Positions 12,038 through 24,200 of a stretch of DNA of 64,000 nucleotides are shown piece by piece. The position numbers and the translations under genes are program-made. Source of the DNA: Spongilla lacustris (Eukaryota; Porifera; Demospongiae; Spongillida; Spongillidae); contig OX442434.1 of assembly GCA_949361645.1 (NCBI GenBank), positions 293,561 through 357,560 on the forward strand. Reading direction: 5' to 3'. The notes below the pieces were generated by a model, which was given only the letters and a program-made list of their open reading frames with translations, made no database searches and had not been told where the DNA came from. The first letter of the stretch is position 1. Every line of letters starts with the position of its first letter.

Positions 12038-12794
12038 ATGCGCACATGGCGACTGATGCATATGTGTCAGCGATGCTTCAAGACATTGCTCTCGGGAAAA
12101 AGTGGCATGGCTCAGATGTCGATGTCTGCGGGACTCCCCCACGTGAGTCTGAAAAAGCTGGACGTCATGGGCCTCCCTCGGCTATTGTTTCCGGGAAAGA
12201 CGTTCATAATAAACTCTGCCTATGAAGAACAGACATTTGTTACCGTTATCAACGAACTTGCGCACAACAAGGTCTTGGGGTTCGACACGGAGACAAAACC
12301 GAATTTTTTTAAAGGTAGCAAGGTCCCCAGGCCTCCGGCGCTTGTGCAGCTGGCATGTAGCAACTTATGTGTAATTTGGCGCCTTCAAAGAGGAAACAGA
12401 AGTGAAGCCGTACCTCCGTTGCTGGCTGGTATTTTGACATCCAACGACATTCTCAAGGTTTAATTTGTGTTTGCTAAATTGTAGGGCCAACCTCATTATT
12501 ACTTCGCATTCTTCACTTCAGGTTGGTCACGCGGCGACTAATGACGCTGTTGAGTTGCTTAGACACTATTCAGTAAATACTAGGAATGTTTTGGACACTT
12601 ACCAGTTTGCCAAGAACTTGCAATTGCCTGTGTTTAGCTTGCAGGGTCTGGTAGCCATACTTATGGGTCACAGACTTTGCAAACGCCAAACCACATCAAA
12701 CTGGGAGAGATGGGAGCTGACAGACCCACAAGTCAAGTATGCTAGTGCAGATGCATGGGCTTCATTGAAAGTATACCAGGCAATGACACGGTGA

Positions 12795-12829
<35 letters not shown>

Positions 12830-13745
12830 AGTGGTGTGTTTATCTTCAAGGCTTTACATTCCATGTATAGTGTCGCTGCCTCCAAGGGTTGCAGGCCACC
12901 CCTCCCTATGGACAGTACGTTGGACCTGTTGAAACCTAATGAAAAGGAAGCTGTTGAAGCAGCCATAAAAAAGGTTTGGGTGTAGGGATAACTGGAGGGG
13001 GGGGGGGGGGGGTTGATGGAGACAGTTAAGGTGGTCAGGTATGAGGTATGGTGGGAATGTGAGGTATGGTGGGAATGTGAGGTATGGTGGTACATGTATG
13101 TTGGGAATGGGAAGTATAGGGAATTCATGGGAAGTATGAGGTATGGTGGGAAGGGGAAGTATGAGGTATGGTGGGAAGGGGAAGTATGAGGTATGGTGGG
13201 AAGGGGAAGTATGAGGTATGGTGGGAAGGGGAAGTATGAGGTATGGTGGGAAGGGGAAGTATGAGGTATGGTGGGAAGGGGAAGTATGAGGTATGGTGGG
13301 AAGGGGAAGTATGAGGTATGGTGGGAAGGGGAAGTATGAGGTATGGTGGGAAGGGGAAGTATGAGGTATGGTGGGAAGGGGTGGGTAGGTTGATGGGTAC
13401 TAATGGTCTCTTTATTTAGTGTGTTTAACTTCAGATTAGACAAAGACCAGCCCCCCACTTCCTGCTCCACCCCCACTTCCTACTCCACAGCTTGACACAG
13501 GTATGCAGAACTTTGTTGAAGAGGATGCAGGACAAGGTAGGTGTGAGGTGATGGGGAGGGGTGGTGTGATGGGAAGGGGTGGTGTGAGGGTGTGTGACAG
13601 GAAGGGAGGTGGTGTGAGGGTGTGATGGGGAGGTGGTGTTCAGCACCCCCAACTCTCTTAACCACAATATCTGTGTTCCTTGTAAGTTCCTATATTGGAG
13701 AACTGGTGTGACATCAGACAGAGACAGGCAAGGTACCTGTTTGAG
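12038..13745 (+). CDS. DEDDy-type 3'-5' exonuclease (WRN-exonuclease/RNase D-like), 3' end uncertain
   Basis: Predicted nuclease of the DnaQ-like DEDDy superfamily, which removes nucleotides from 3' ends. Exons: 12038-12457, 12522-12790, 12871-12973, 13435-13536, 13701-13745, with compatible phases. Catalytic residues visible: Exo I FDTET (D and E), Exo II in GHAATND (final D), Exo III YASAD (Y and D). The segment between resembles WRN exonuclease and plant WEX proteins. The start is the first ATG in the domain's frame; GTG at 12026 is upstream in frame. Donor of exon 1 (GTTTAA) is weak, and the acceptor of exon 3 could instead lie at 12830. Exons 4 and 5 are short, partly low-complexity and less sure. 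The terminal exon was not identified; 14531-14620 is one candidate. Orthology (WRN, EXD2 or other) is not settled. Confidence 0.75.
13030..13382. repeat. 25-bp minisatellite
   Basis: About ten near-perfect copies containing AGTATGAGGTATGGTGGGA, preceded by degenerate copies and a G-run at about 12998-13011. Lies in an intron of the exonuclease gene. Confidence 0.93.
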
Positions 13746-14109
13746 GTAAGTTTGGCTATGCAATTGTTTAACATCTGGATCACTGCAACGTCTTGAGTAT
13801 ACAGTATCTTGGCTCCCTTTGTACTACAGTAAAGTGGTTGATTTTCATGTATAAAAGTTTTGTGTTTAGTTGTGGGCTGGCAGTAATGTAGGGGTGACTT
13901 ATTTGTACAAGTACTGCAATTAAGAGTGGAGGAGAGGGAAGTATTGCAGTTGAGAGGCAGGAGAGAGAACATGGTTTAATTAGATGTACTTTAACATTAT
14001 ATATTACTATTGTTGTTTCCTACAACTACACAATGGGATATGAAAATGTTCTAATTAAGAAGCAATGGTAGTGTAGTGAGATGGGATATCAAATTTTAAT
14101 TCTCAATAG

Positions 14110-14505
14110 GAGTACCTATCACACAACACCTTTGTACCTATCACACATCACCTTTGTACACATGCACACATCACCTTTGTACCTATCACTCATCACCTTT
14201 GTACCTATCACACATCACCTTTGTACCTATCACACATCACCTTTGTACACATGCACACATCACCTTTGTACCTATCACTCATCACCTTTGTACCTATCAC
14301 TCATCACCTTTGTACCTATCACACATCACCTTTGTACCTATCACACATCACCTTTGTACACATGCACACATCACCTTTGTACACATGCACACATCACCTT
14401 TGTACACATGCACACATCGCCTTTGTACACATGCACACATCACCTTTGTACACATGCACACATCACCTTTGTACCTATCACACAACACCTTTGTACACAT
14501 GCACA
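14110..14505. repeat. 22-24-bp repeat with two interleaved unit types
   Basis: Units ACCTATCACACATCACCTTT and ACACATGCACACATCACCTT alternate in no fixed order, about 17 copies. Downstream of the last identified exonuclease exon. Confidence 0.9.
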
Positions 14506-14641
14506 CACTATCAGTCTCCACCTCTTAATTTCCTCCCAGGCTCTTAAATGTGTACTTTCTAAATTGCTCTGGGGGCTTTCTTTGTTACTTCCCTGCGGGC
14601 ATAATGTCTTGGTGGTGTAAAGTACAAGGAATCATTCCTGA

Positions 14642-14941
14642 AGTAGCAATCTTTCTGAGGAATGCCATACGGCCGCAATTTGGGCTGAAAAGGCTCAGGA
14701 AAAGGTTTGTTCCCTTCGGGAAGCTAGTCAAACAAGCGGCATCCCTTATGCAACTTTGTACAGGCTTGTTCATGACCCGAAACTGATCGATCGCTGCCTT
14801 CTAGAAGCTGGTTTAGTGAAGGGCTGCACGTGGTTAAACGATCAAGGGGTTGGAGTAAGTAAGCGCGACTTACTTAGGGCTGCCAAGTCATGTATTGAGC
14901 GACGTGGTAACACATTCCTTAAGTTTAGGGCAAAAGGTTAA
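14642..14941 (+). pseudogene. Open frame with psq/pogo-like helix-turn-helix, probable transposase N-terminal remnant
   Basis: A 99-codon open frame, bounded by TGA at 14639 and TAA at 14939, without an obvious ATG at its start. It contains SLREASQTSGIPYATLYRLV, which resembles the psq-type HTH at the N-terminus of pogo/Tigger transposases (consensus S-REAA---GIP-STLY). It is followed by a W-x11-DLL segment like the CENP-B/pogo second HTH. No DDE catalytic domain follows; a second open piece lies at about 15028-15156, and AATAAA at 15218. Two readings remain: a decayed transposable element, or a C-terminal exon of the upstream exonuclease gene. Family assignment is by eye only. Confidence 0.35.
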
Positions 14942-15229
14942 AGTTTAAATTATCCATTATTGGTATTGGTCGTTTTCCTCTGCTCCATGAGGAAGCCCAC
15001 CCAAAGCTGGAGGTTTGATCGTTATATCATGCCAGAAAGTTTGAGCTGGCAAGCAGAGTTCTAAGGACTACATCTGATTTCTCAGAAAGAGCAACCAAGG
15101 AACTTGAATCACTAGCCGAGTGCATGCTGAACCTTTCAGACGTTGATGCTGATTGAATAACTACGTGTACTTGTATGCAGTTTTTAAAAAGCTATACATG
15201 TATAAGAAAATAATGTTAATAAATTGTTG

Positions 15230-16457
15230 GCTCCCCTTTGGTGATGTTGATGAATCTTTTTTATTGCCTTCGTAAACTTCAAACCCATTGCTTTCTTTTG
15301 AGTACGCTTCAATCCACTTCCATGCGTAATCAGAAAGCGATGTTTGTAGCTATATTATAAGGGTATTAGTGCACGCTGTAGCTGTGTTTGTGAAGAAGTA
15401 ATGTTATGTCAACAGTACTGTCTGCAATCTTTTGACATGTGCCCAGCACATTTCAATATGCATGCATTCTGGACGGCATTTTGGACCAAACAGCAGAATG
15501 TGGCTGCCACGATGCTTCACCCCTTGTATATCAGGCTTCACTGAAGGGCTGAGATGAAGAGCATCCTAGATTGAGCTGTTCAAATTCATCTATCACTCTT
15601 GTTACATTCTGCATGTTACTGGGGGTCCAAAACCCATCGGTTTTCGGCTCAATGATCAACCAACCATGGCAGGGAACAGATACAGTACCAATATTGGCAC
15701 CACTCCCTTTTGGTTAAGGTTTGCATACAACATGGCCTCATCAGGGTTTCCATGAATCAGTGGAATTTCTCCCCACAGGAAGATCTGGCCATTCTGGTTT
15801 GCTAGTGTCTCATTCCAAGCAGGAAGACTGACACAGGGCTTCAGTGGGGATAAGCTACCACATCTGGATCCTCGTGCCTATCACAAAATCCAGCGCTTGA
15901 AGAGTCAAACTGGTCATTTAAACCCAAGTTTGTGCATCCGTCTGAGAACTGTCATGATGGGAATGGTATCTAGCCTCATGCATATCAAGAACTTCTATTG
16001 CCTCTTCATGGTCAAGTAACCATCTTCATGGTCAAGTAACCATCTTCATGGTCAAGTAGCCCTCTTCATGGTCAAGTAGCCATCTTCATGGTCAAGTAGC
16101 CCTCTTCATGGTCAAGTAACCATCTTCATGGTCAAGTAGCCATCTTCATGGTCAAGTAACCATCTTCATGGTCAAGTAACCATCTTCATGGTCAAGTAGC
16201 CCTCTTCATGGTCAAGTAGCCCTCTTCATGGTCAAGTAGCCATCTTCATGGTCAAGTAGCCCTCTTCATGGTCAAGTAGCCATCTTCATGGTCAAGTAAC
16301 CATCTTCATGGTCGCCTTCTTCATGCTCTCCACCTTGTTTCAAACGATCCTTAATCCAGGATTTGAGCTCAAATGCTACATCAGGACGCAAATAGGGGTG
16401 TGGCCCCTTGTTTTGATGGGGGTGCCTTAAGTTGATTGGTTGAAATATAACGTACAC
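15230..16457 (-). pseudogene. Possible decayed coding sequence of unknown type, minus strand
   Basis: Minus-strand translation gives coding-looking stretches interrupted by stops and frameshifts, for example around 15600-15700 and 15950-16010 and the intact 61-codon frame 16457-16272. A 20-bp minisatellite (16008-16312) has expanded inside the last piece. I do not recognise the protein. It may belong to the same decayed element as the adjacent HTH frame, but no terminal repeats were found. Confidence 0.2.
16008..16312. repeat. 20-bp minisatellite
   Basis: About 15 copies of CTTCATGGTCAAGTA plus AACCAT, AGCCAT or AGCCCT. Grew inside a decayed minus-strand frame. Confidence 0.95.
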
Positions 16458-17008
16458 GCAATTGCATGTATCATTAAATGTTTGTGTCCTTGCGATGTAT
16501 GTTCATAGTGGTATAGCCAGAGATGTGGATAGAAAATGGTTGCTAATGTTGTATGTTGTCATGCAACCACCACACCATGGCACACCAAATTGGTCATTAC
16601 TGTTCAAAAGATGATCAATACCATTCAGGCCTTCGGATATCATTCAGGTCATTCAGCTTCTCATATATCATAAGCATGCCACGGAAGGTTTTATTGATAA
16701 ACAACACATCTTTAGGGATTCTAGCAAAGCAAAGATTAACCTACATGTACACAACATTTGTTAGGTACCCATTGAGCTACCAGCAAACCCCCCCCCCAAT
16801 ATACCTGTGAAGTTAGATCAGCCTGGTGCCCTGTGGGTTTAGTTGAATCTATCACTTGAAAGAAAACATTCATGAGGTTGCTTGTTTGCTTTGGGGTACA
16901 TTGTACAAATTGTTGGTAGTTCTTGGAAAGTCTACTTCCTGCACCACTTCTATTCATGGTCTTACAATAGTGCAAAGTGCCTAAAGGCCACATACAAGTG
17001 GACTTGTC

Positions 17009-17136
17009 ACATGCAACTCAAATGAATATGGTTAAATACAGGCATATTCATTAGAGTTGCATGTGGTGTATGCTGGCCTATCATCCTAGGCAACTCAAAT
17101 GAATATGGGTAAAGTTCAGAGATTCATTTGAGTTGC
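17009..17136. repeat. Two tandem hairpin-forming inverted repeats
   Basis: First hairpin: 22-bp arms 17009-17030 and 17043-17064 with one mismatch and a 12-base loop. Second: arms GCAACTCAAATGAAT 17090-17104 and complement 17122-17136. The arms of both share the same core. A single arm with its flank recurs at 28059-28095. Confidence 0.8.
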
Positions 17137-18201
17137 ATATTGACCCAGGACCTGCTCAGGGTACTCATGACCTGCTCAGGGTACTCATGATGATGTGGAC
17201 ATTTGTGTATGTCATGACATGGGGGAGGCATGTACTAGAGTCATTGTGCATGTATGGGGGGGGGGGGGGGGGGGACAGCCTGTGTATGGTGGGTAGGCAT
17301 ACACTAACAACGTTGTACCATTGATTTCTGTGTCCCTAGCAGGATCTAATGTTGTGATGATTAAATGAGACAGAACTACTAACAAACCATATCCCTTAAT
17401 TACAATGCACGTGGTGTGTTTGATGGACGTCCATTTGGTAGTGCTCACACTTGGGCATGGCTTGAACACACAGAGTGGGTGTCCTTGTTCTCTACACACT
17501 GCTGTGTAGCCACATCACATGGATGTCACCTGATCTCTGTAGCCACATCACATGGTTGTACATATGTGTGCACACCACTTAACAAGACTTGCAAAAGTTT
17601 GGCTGCATGTGTGTGCCACACGGACAATATTGCATTAGTGGGTGTGGTATTTGAACTACAAAATCAATAATTGTTCATGTCTAACATCGAAAACACATGT
17701 GTCACTGATATCAATAAACATTAACACACCTACACTTTGTTTGCATGTAAGGTGCAGTATGTTCATTGTGTGCACACTTGTTAATTATGTGCTGTTTGTT
17801 ACAATGTAGGAGAGGTATGGGGCGGAGCCAGCAATCCAGTTGTCTGAAGGTTGTCAGCCGGTCCACTAGAAGATGATTGTTCACAAAGACTTTTACGTGC
17901 TGGCTGGATAGAACGTGTGACTGGATAGAACGTGTGACTGCTTGAGAGTCGGTGCATGTTATTGTATGTGGAGGTGGAGGGCCTTTAGAGCGAAATGAGC
18001 TCTTTTGTTTTATAACGGCGGGAAATGCGTATGAGTAAATGATCTGAGCCGCACGCTGATATCATATTATTGTTAATATGTGGGCGTCATCGTCGCGGAT
18101 TTCTAATTATAAATTCCTGCAATATGTTGCATGAGGTGACAAGTATCTCAATACCTTTGAATGTGAAGTAGTTGCTTGACCAGTTCGACTTCGTTAGTGT
18201 G

Positions 18202-21200
18202 ATGGATTCAGCCGGTCCTTTTTGGGTCGATGTACAGAAGAAGACGTTTACCAATTGGACAAATGACAGGTTGAAAAAAACTGAAGTAAAAGTTGAAAGT
18301 CTTGAAGCGGACTTCGATGATGGTATCAAACTTATCACCCTTCTACAATGCCTGGCTCCCGACAAGAAGTTTCCAAAGTAAGCGAGGCGGTCTGCGCATT
18401 CGCTCTGCATGTGAACTGAGCAATCCAATCCTAAACAGGTACCATGCCAAGCCGAAGATACCCATACATAAGAACGAAAACCTTTCGATTGCTTTCCGCT
18501 TCATGACGGACACAGAAAAGATACCTCTTGTTAACATTGGTAAGCACTTTAGTGGATCCTTTGATGTACGAGAAGTTTGTTGTGATAAGGCTATTTAAAA
18601 TCATTCCGTAAACGCGGCGCGTGTACTGTTATGTGTATTTGCTACTTCGTATCTATGCTACCCCTCTGTGCGTACTTCGTATCCCCTCTGTGTCGTATCT
18701 TTGCCTCCCCTCTGTGCGTACTTCGTATCCCCTCTGTGTCGTATCTTTGCCTCCCCTCTGTGCGTATACTTCGTATCCCCCGTGTCGTACCTATGCCTCC
18801 CCTCTGTGCGTACTTCGTATCCCCCCCCCTGTGTCGTATCTTTGCCTCCCCTCTGTGCGTACTTCGTATCCCCCCTGTGTCGTATCTATGCCTCCCCTCA
18901 TCTGTGCATATGCGTGGGCAGGTTTGGATGCAGTCTGCTGAATTGAGGGCAAATGTATTGCATTCCAGAGCTGTTGGATCATTTATCATTGCTGTACAAG
19001 CAGTTGGTTGTTGACTAGGTCTGATAGCATAGCAAGGGAAACCAACTGATGCTACAAGCAGTTGGTTGTTGGCTAGGTCTGATAGCATAGCAAGGGAAAC
19101 CATCTGATGCTAATCACTTTGCATACCTGCAACCAGTTGGCTTCTTCCTCTTGTGTGCTTCAGCTTCCCTTGAGCTTCTTAACTGCATGCCTAGGGGATA
19201 ATCAACAGGGATATGGGGTGATGGTCAGGGGTGATGGTCATGGAAGTGTGGTGATGGTTGTGATGGTTGTGATGGTTGTGGATGTGTGGTGATGGTTGTG
19301 ATGGTCAGGATGTGTGGTGATGGTCAGGGTTGTGTGATGATGATCAGGGATATGTGGTGATGGTCAGGGTTGTGTGATGATGGTCAGGGATGTGTGATAA
19401 TGGTCAGGGATGTGTGATGATGGTCAGGGATGTGTGATAATGGTCAGGGATGTGTGGTGATGGTCAGGGATGTGTGATGATGGTCAGGGATGTGTGATGA
19501 TGGTCAGGGATGTGTGATAATGGTCAGGGATGTGTGATGATGGTCAGGGATGTGTGATGATGGTCAGGGATGTGTGATAATGGTCAGGGATGTGTGATAA
19601 TGGTCAGGGATGTGTGATGATGGTCAGGGATGTGTGATGATGGTCAGGGATGTGTGATGATGGTCAGGGATGTGTGATGATGGTCAGGGATGTGTGATGA
19701 TGGTCAGGGATGTGTGATGATGGTCAGGGATGTGTGATGATGGTCAGGGATGTGTGATGATGGTCAGGGATGTGTGATGATGGTCAGGGATGTGTGATGA
19801 TGGTCAGGGATGTGTGATGATGGTCAGGGATGTGTGATGATGGTCAGGGATGTGTGATGATGCAGCATGTACTTACTAATATCCACAGGGCCACAAGACA
19901 TTATTGAGCATAACTTGAAGTTGATCCTTGGCTTGGTGTGGTCCCTCATCTTGCGCTATCAGATCTCATCAAGCTCTGTTAATGTTGTGGAAGATGTCAA
20001 TGGGGAGGGGCATGAGACGAAGGCAGTACCAAAGACCAGTGCAAAAAAGCTGCTGATGGGATGGACCAATGCTATGCTTTCAAATCTTTCTGCATCTAAC
20101 TTCACAACTGATTGGAATGATGGAGTGCGGCTGTCTGCTCTGGTTGAACATTGCCAACCTGGTCTGATCCCAGACTATGCTTCCCTTGATCCCCACAATG
20201 CACTGCATAACATTGAGAATGCCATGTCTCTGGCTGAGAAGCATTTGAACATCCCTAAGGTCCTCCAGCCAGAAGATTTAGCTGTCCCCAGGCCAGACGA
20301 GCTTTCTGTAATGACCTACATCTCCTACTTCTGTCAGCCTGACTCCACTGGTCTGAACAGACTGAAGAATTGGATCAACCAGAGGATTCCTAAGCCAGTA
20401 ACCAACTTCACGACAGACTGGACTGACGGGTGTGCCTTGGGAGCCCTCACTGATGCTGTGTCCGGTGGTGATTTTTTGGAGTATGAATCAATGAAGCCAG
20501 AGAACAGCATTGATAATTGCCAGAATGCAATGGATGCAGCTGAAAGGATTCTCAGAATGGAAAAGTCCATCTCTCCAACTGAATTTGCATCACCAGATCT
20601 GGACCAGCTGTTGAGAGTCACATACCTTACCCGTTTCATGTATGCCATGCCCTCCCGCTCCCCTGCAAGTGGTATCACCCTCGCAGGCCCAGGGGTAGCA
20701 GGATCGTTTAGCGGAAGTGAGACATCTTTTGTTCTGAAAGGTCGTATCCCCTTCAGTGTTGCTGTAGTGGTAACGGTGTTCTCACCTGATGGTGCCAAGG
20801 TCCCTGTGCAGCAAGGTCTGGGCACCAGTACTAACACATATGTCTACTTACCCATCACTCCTGGTCAGTATGTTGTCGAAGTCATGGTGGGAGGTGACCA
20901 CGTGTATGGTTCACCCCTGAAAGTGAGGCACGTAGCCCCCTCCAATGCTGATGTGTGCACTGCCACTGGTGTGGGTCTGGTAGAAGGAATGGTAAACCAG
21001 CCAGCCCACTTCGTGGTGAACTGCGAGGCTGGGGGCACTGGAGAACTTGCAGTTAATGTGGCAGGTCCCTCTGGCCCCGTGCGTGCAGATATCCAGACCC
21101 CCAGAGAGAAGAATTTTGCGGTCACATTTACTCCCGTTGAAGTGGGGCCTCATGTGCTGACAGTGCTGTGGGATAGCACCAACATTCCAGGAAGTCCCTA

Positions 21201-24200
21201 CACCTGCAACGTTACTGATCCTAGAGAATGTTCTGCCCAAGGTGTGGGTCTGGGGACCACCATTGTGGTCGGGCAGCCACAGCAGTTTAGTGTTGTAGCT
21301 GAGAGAGCTGGAGAAGGAATCCTCAGTTCAGAAGGTCTGGGAACCAATGGCACGTCTGTGCCAGTTCACGTCAGAAAGGAACGTCCTGGCCACTATGTGT
21401 GTAGCTACACTCTGAGTGAGCCAGGGACCCACCTCTTGCACATCTGGTGGTCTGGAGTCCCAATCACTGGGAGCCCATTCAGTGTCCACGGCGTGCTTCC
21501 TCCCAATGCCTCTAACTGCAAGGCATCAGGTCTCCCCACTGGCAGGCTCCAGGTAGGCAAGCTGTACAAATTCATGGTAGACACCTCTGGCGCAGGGTCC
21601 GGGGTAATGGATACAACGTACACATACAAGGATCTCTCTGTGCCAGAGCAGTGCGAGGTGTCTTTAGTTAGCCCTGGAGTGTTCCAAGTCCTCTTTGTAC
21701 CTCACAAGATTGGGTTGCTTCATTTGGAGCCCACCTACTCAGGTGCTCCAATTGTGGGAGCTCCCTTCCAGTACAAGGTTAACGATCCATCAAAATGTGT
21801 GGTTAAATCTGACAAGATCTCAAAGGAAAGCTTCTTCTCCAAGCATCCAATCAGGTTTGAAGTCTCTGCAGAGCAGGCAGGGGAAGGGGACCTCACTGCC
21901 ACAGTCAGCGATGTCCACGGAGCTACTGAAGACATGAGTGTCTCGTTCCTGCAAGATGGCGCCTACCTCTGTCACTACCAGCCCTCAGGGCATGGGCAGT
22001 ACATCATCAAGGTCCTCTTTGACAAGGTTCAGATTCCAAACATGCCCCTGAAGATATTCATTCACCCTGGGTCACCAGCAGACAGAGTAGTGGTGGTACA
22101 GCCTGTCCCAGGGCCATTTGGAGCCTTCATGGTGGGACAGCCATACGAGTACAAGATAAATACATCCCAGGCTGGTGTTGCCAAGTTAGCAGCTGCAGGT
22201 CAGGGTAAGCTAAGTGGCTCTGTCCCTACCCTTTGTGTAAATGGAGAACCTGGTAGTGCTGACCACAAGGTCACTTTGGAGGCTTCTGTACCTGACCAGT
22301 ATGTGGTAAATATAAAGTGGGGGGAGGAGGAAGTCCCAGGATCACCGTTCTTGATCAAGGTGGAGGACAAGCCTCACGCTGACAGAGTGGTGGTGGAGGG
22401 ACCACATCACGTCTTGGGGTCACCCGAACCTGTCAAATTGGCCATCAAAGCTGAGAAGGCTGGAGCAGGAGAGCTCAAGGTCATATGCCGTGGGGAGAAG
22501 GTGGGTGCTGTACCTGTGGACATCCAGGAGCCACAGCCCAAGACCTTCAATGCCTCCTTTGGTGCAAAGGACCCAGATGTGTATACCATCAATGTTCTGT
22601 GGGCCGACGTTCCCATACCAGGGTCTCCCTTTAAAGTGGACACCACACCCCCTGATGCATCAAAGTGCATAGTCAGTGGTCCAGATGTGCCGTTGGAGAC
22701 CTTCAAACCAGTTGAGCTGGTTGTTGATGCCACCAGTGCAGGCAACGGGCAGCTGACAGCAGAAGCTATAGGTGTCAGTACACAGGCAAAATGTGCAGTG
22801 GATATAAAGGAGGTCTCCACCAAGAAGTTCACACTTCACCTGCACAATGCTACACCAGACATATACTCCCTCTCTGTAAAGTGGGGGGACCGGCCAGTCC
22901 ACGGGTCTCCATTCACTCTCAATCTGAACCCACCCAATGCCAGTGCTGTCATCATAGCCCAACCCCCCACACAGACTGTGGAGGCTGGCCAGCACATTGG
23001 CATCATTTTCAATGCTGGCAAAGCAGGGCGGGGCCATCTAACAGCTTCATGCAAGGGCACCACAGTAGGTGAGATCCCAGCAAAGGTCGTGGAGAAGCCA
23101 CAGGCACTTTGGGAGGTCAAGTTTGCACCCCCACAGCCTGACGTATATATACTTACAATAAAGTGGGCGGAGCACCACATTCGTGGCTCTCCCTTCACCA
23201 TCAATCTCATGCCTGTCGACATCAGCAAGGTCCAGGCAATTGGTCCAACGATGCCAAATGGTCTTGGGGGTCCTGTTGAGCTTATAGTGATCGCGAGGGA
23301 GGCAGGGAGAGGGAAGGTCAATGGAGCTGCCCATGGGGCTGCCGCTGGCCCTGTTGCTGTGCACGTATCTGAGACTGGTCAGGACACCTATCTGCTGTCC
23401 TTCACCCCACCAAGACCTGACCTGTACACCCTGGATGTGCAGTTTGGAGGGCAGAATGTCAAGGGCTCTCCCTTCCGCATCAAGACACTACCCAGTGACC
23501 CCAGCAAGGTGGTAGTAGTGCAGTCCAAGGCTGTGGAGCTCTCGAAGCCAGTGTCCTTCAACTGTGACACCTCGCAAGCTGGGTCTGGAGCGCTTACTGC
23601 CAGTTGCCGTGGAGACAAGCATGGTTCCATTCTGGTAGATACTGTGCAGACCGATGGTGACCATTACACCTTCTCTTTTACACCTTACTCCCCTGATCGA
23701 TACAACATCAAGGTTGAGTGGTCAGGTGTAGAGGTCAAAGGGTCACCCTTTAGAATTAACCTCCTGCCCATTGTTCCAGACAAAGTGAAGGTAGGTGATC
23801 TTCACACCCCAGATGAGATAGGGACAGGAGCATGTGTCTATGTCGATCTTGACATCAGTGAGGCAGGCCCTGGTCTGTCCTCAGGATGGGTGGAAGGGGA
23901 TAAGGTAGGTCGCTCTCAGGCCACTGTGGAGGAGATTGGTGCATACAGTAGCAGAGTGAAGTTCCAGCCTAAGCAAGTGGACATCTACCACTTCAATGTG
24001 TTGTTTGCAGAACGACCTGTGAAAGGTTCTCCTTTCACAGTCAACCTGCTTCCACCCGCTGCTGACAAGGTGGAGGTGGTGGAGAAGCTTGCTGTTCCTT
24101 CTGAAAGTGTTACTCCAGCCTCACTTACCTTTGATGTGTCCAAGGCGGGCAGAGGGGCTCTCACTGCTCGGGCAGCTGGAGACATTGTTGGTCCTGTGGC

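Larger units (their letters stand above)
14942..18201. other. Intergenic region upstream of filamin 1
   Basis: No supported gene apart from the decayed pieces and repeats listed separately. A G-run sits at about 17257-17273. Promoter of filamin 1 is presumably close to 18202, but no core element was recognised. Confidence 0.6.

Noticed and set aside
12742..13476. 244-codon minus-strand frame
   Set aside because: Mostly the 25-bp minisatellite read in frame; opposite strand carries exonuclease exons.
16008..16312. CRISPR-like array
   Set aside because: Units are contiguous with no unique spacers, no cas genes, and the genome is eukaryotic; it is a minisatellite. The same holds for 19215-19862 and 50635-50890.
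17009..17064. microRNA precursor
   Set aside because: The hairpin is short, tandemly repeated and shared with a distant locus, more like a palindromic mobile fragment; no expression evidence.
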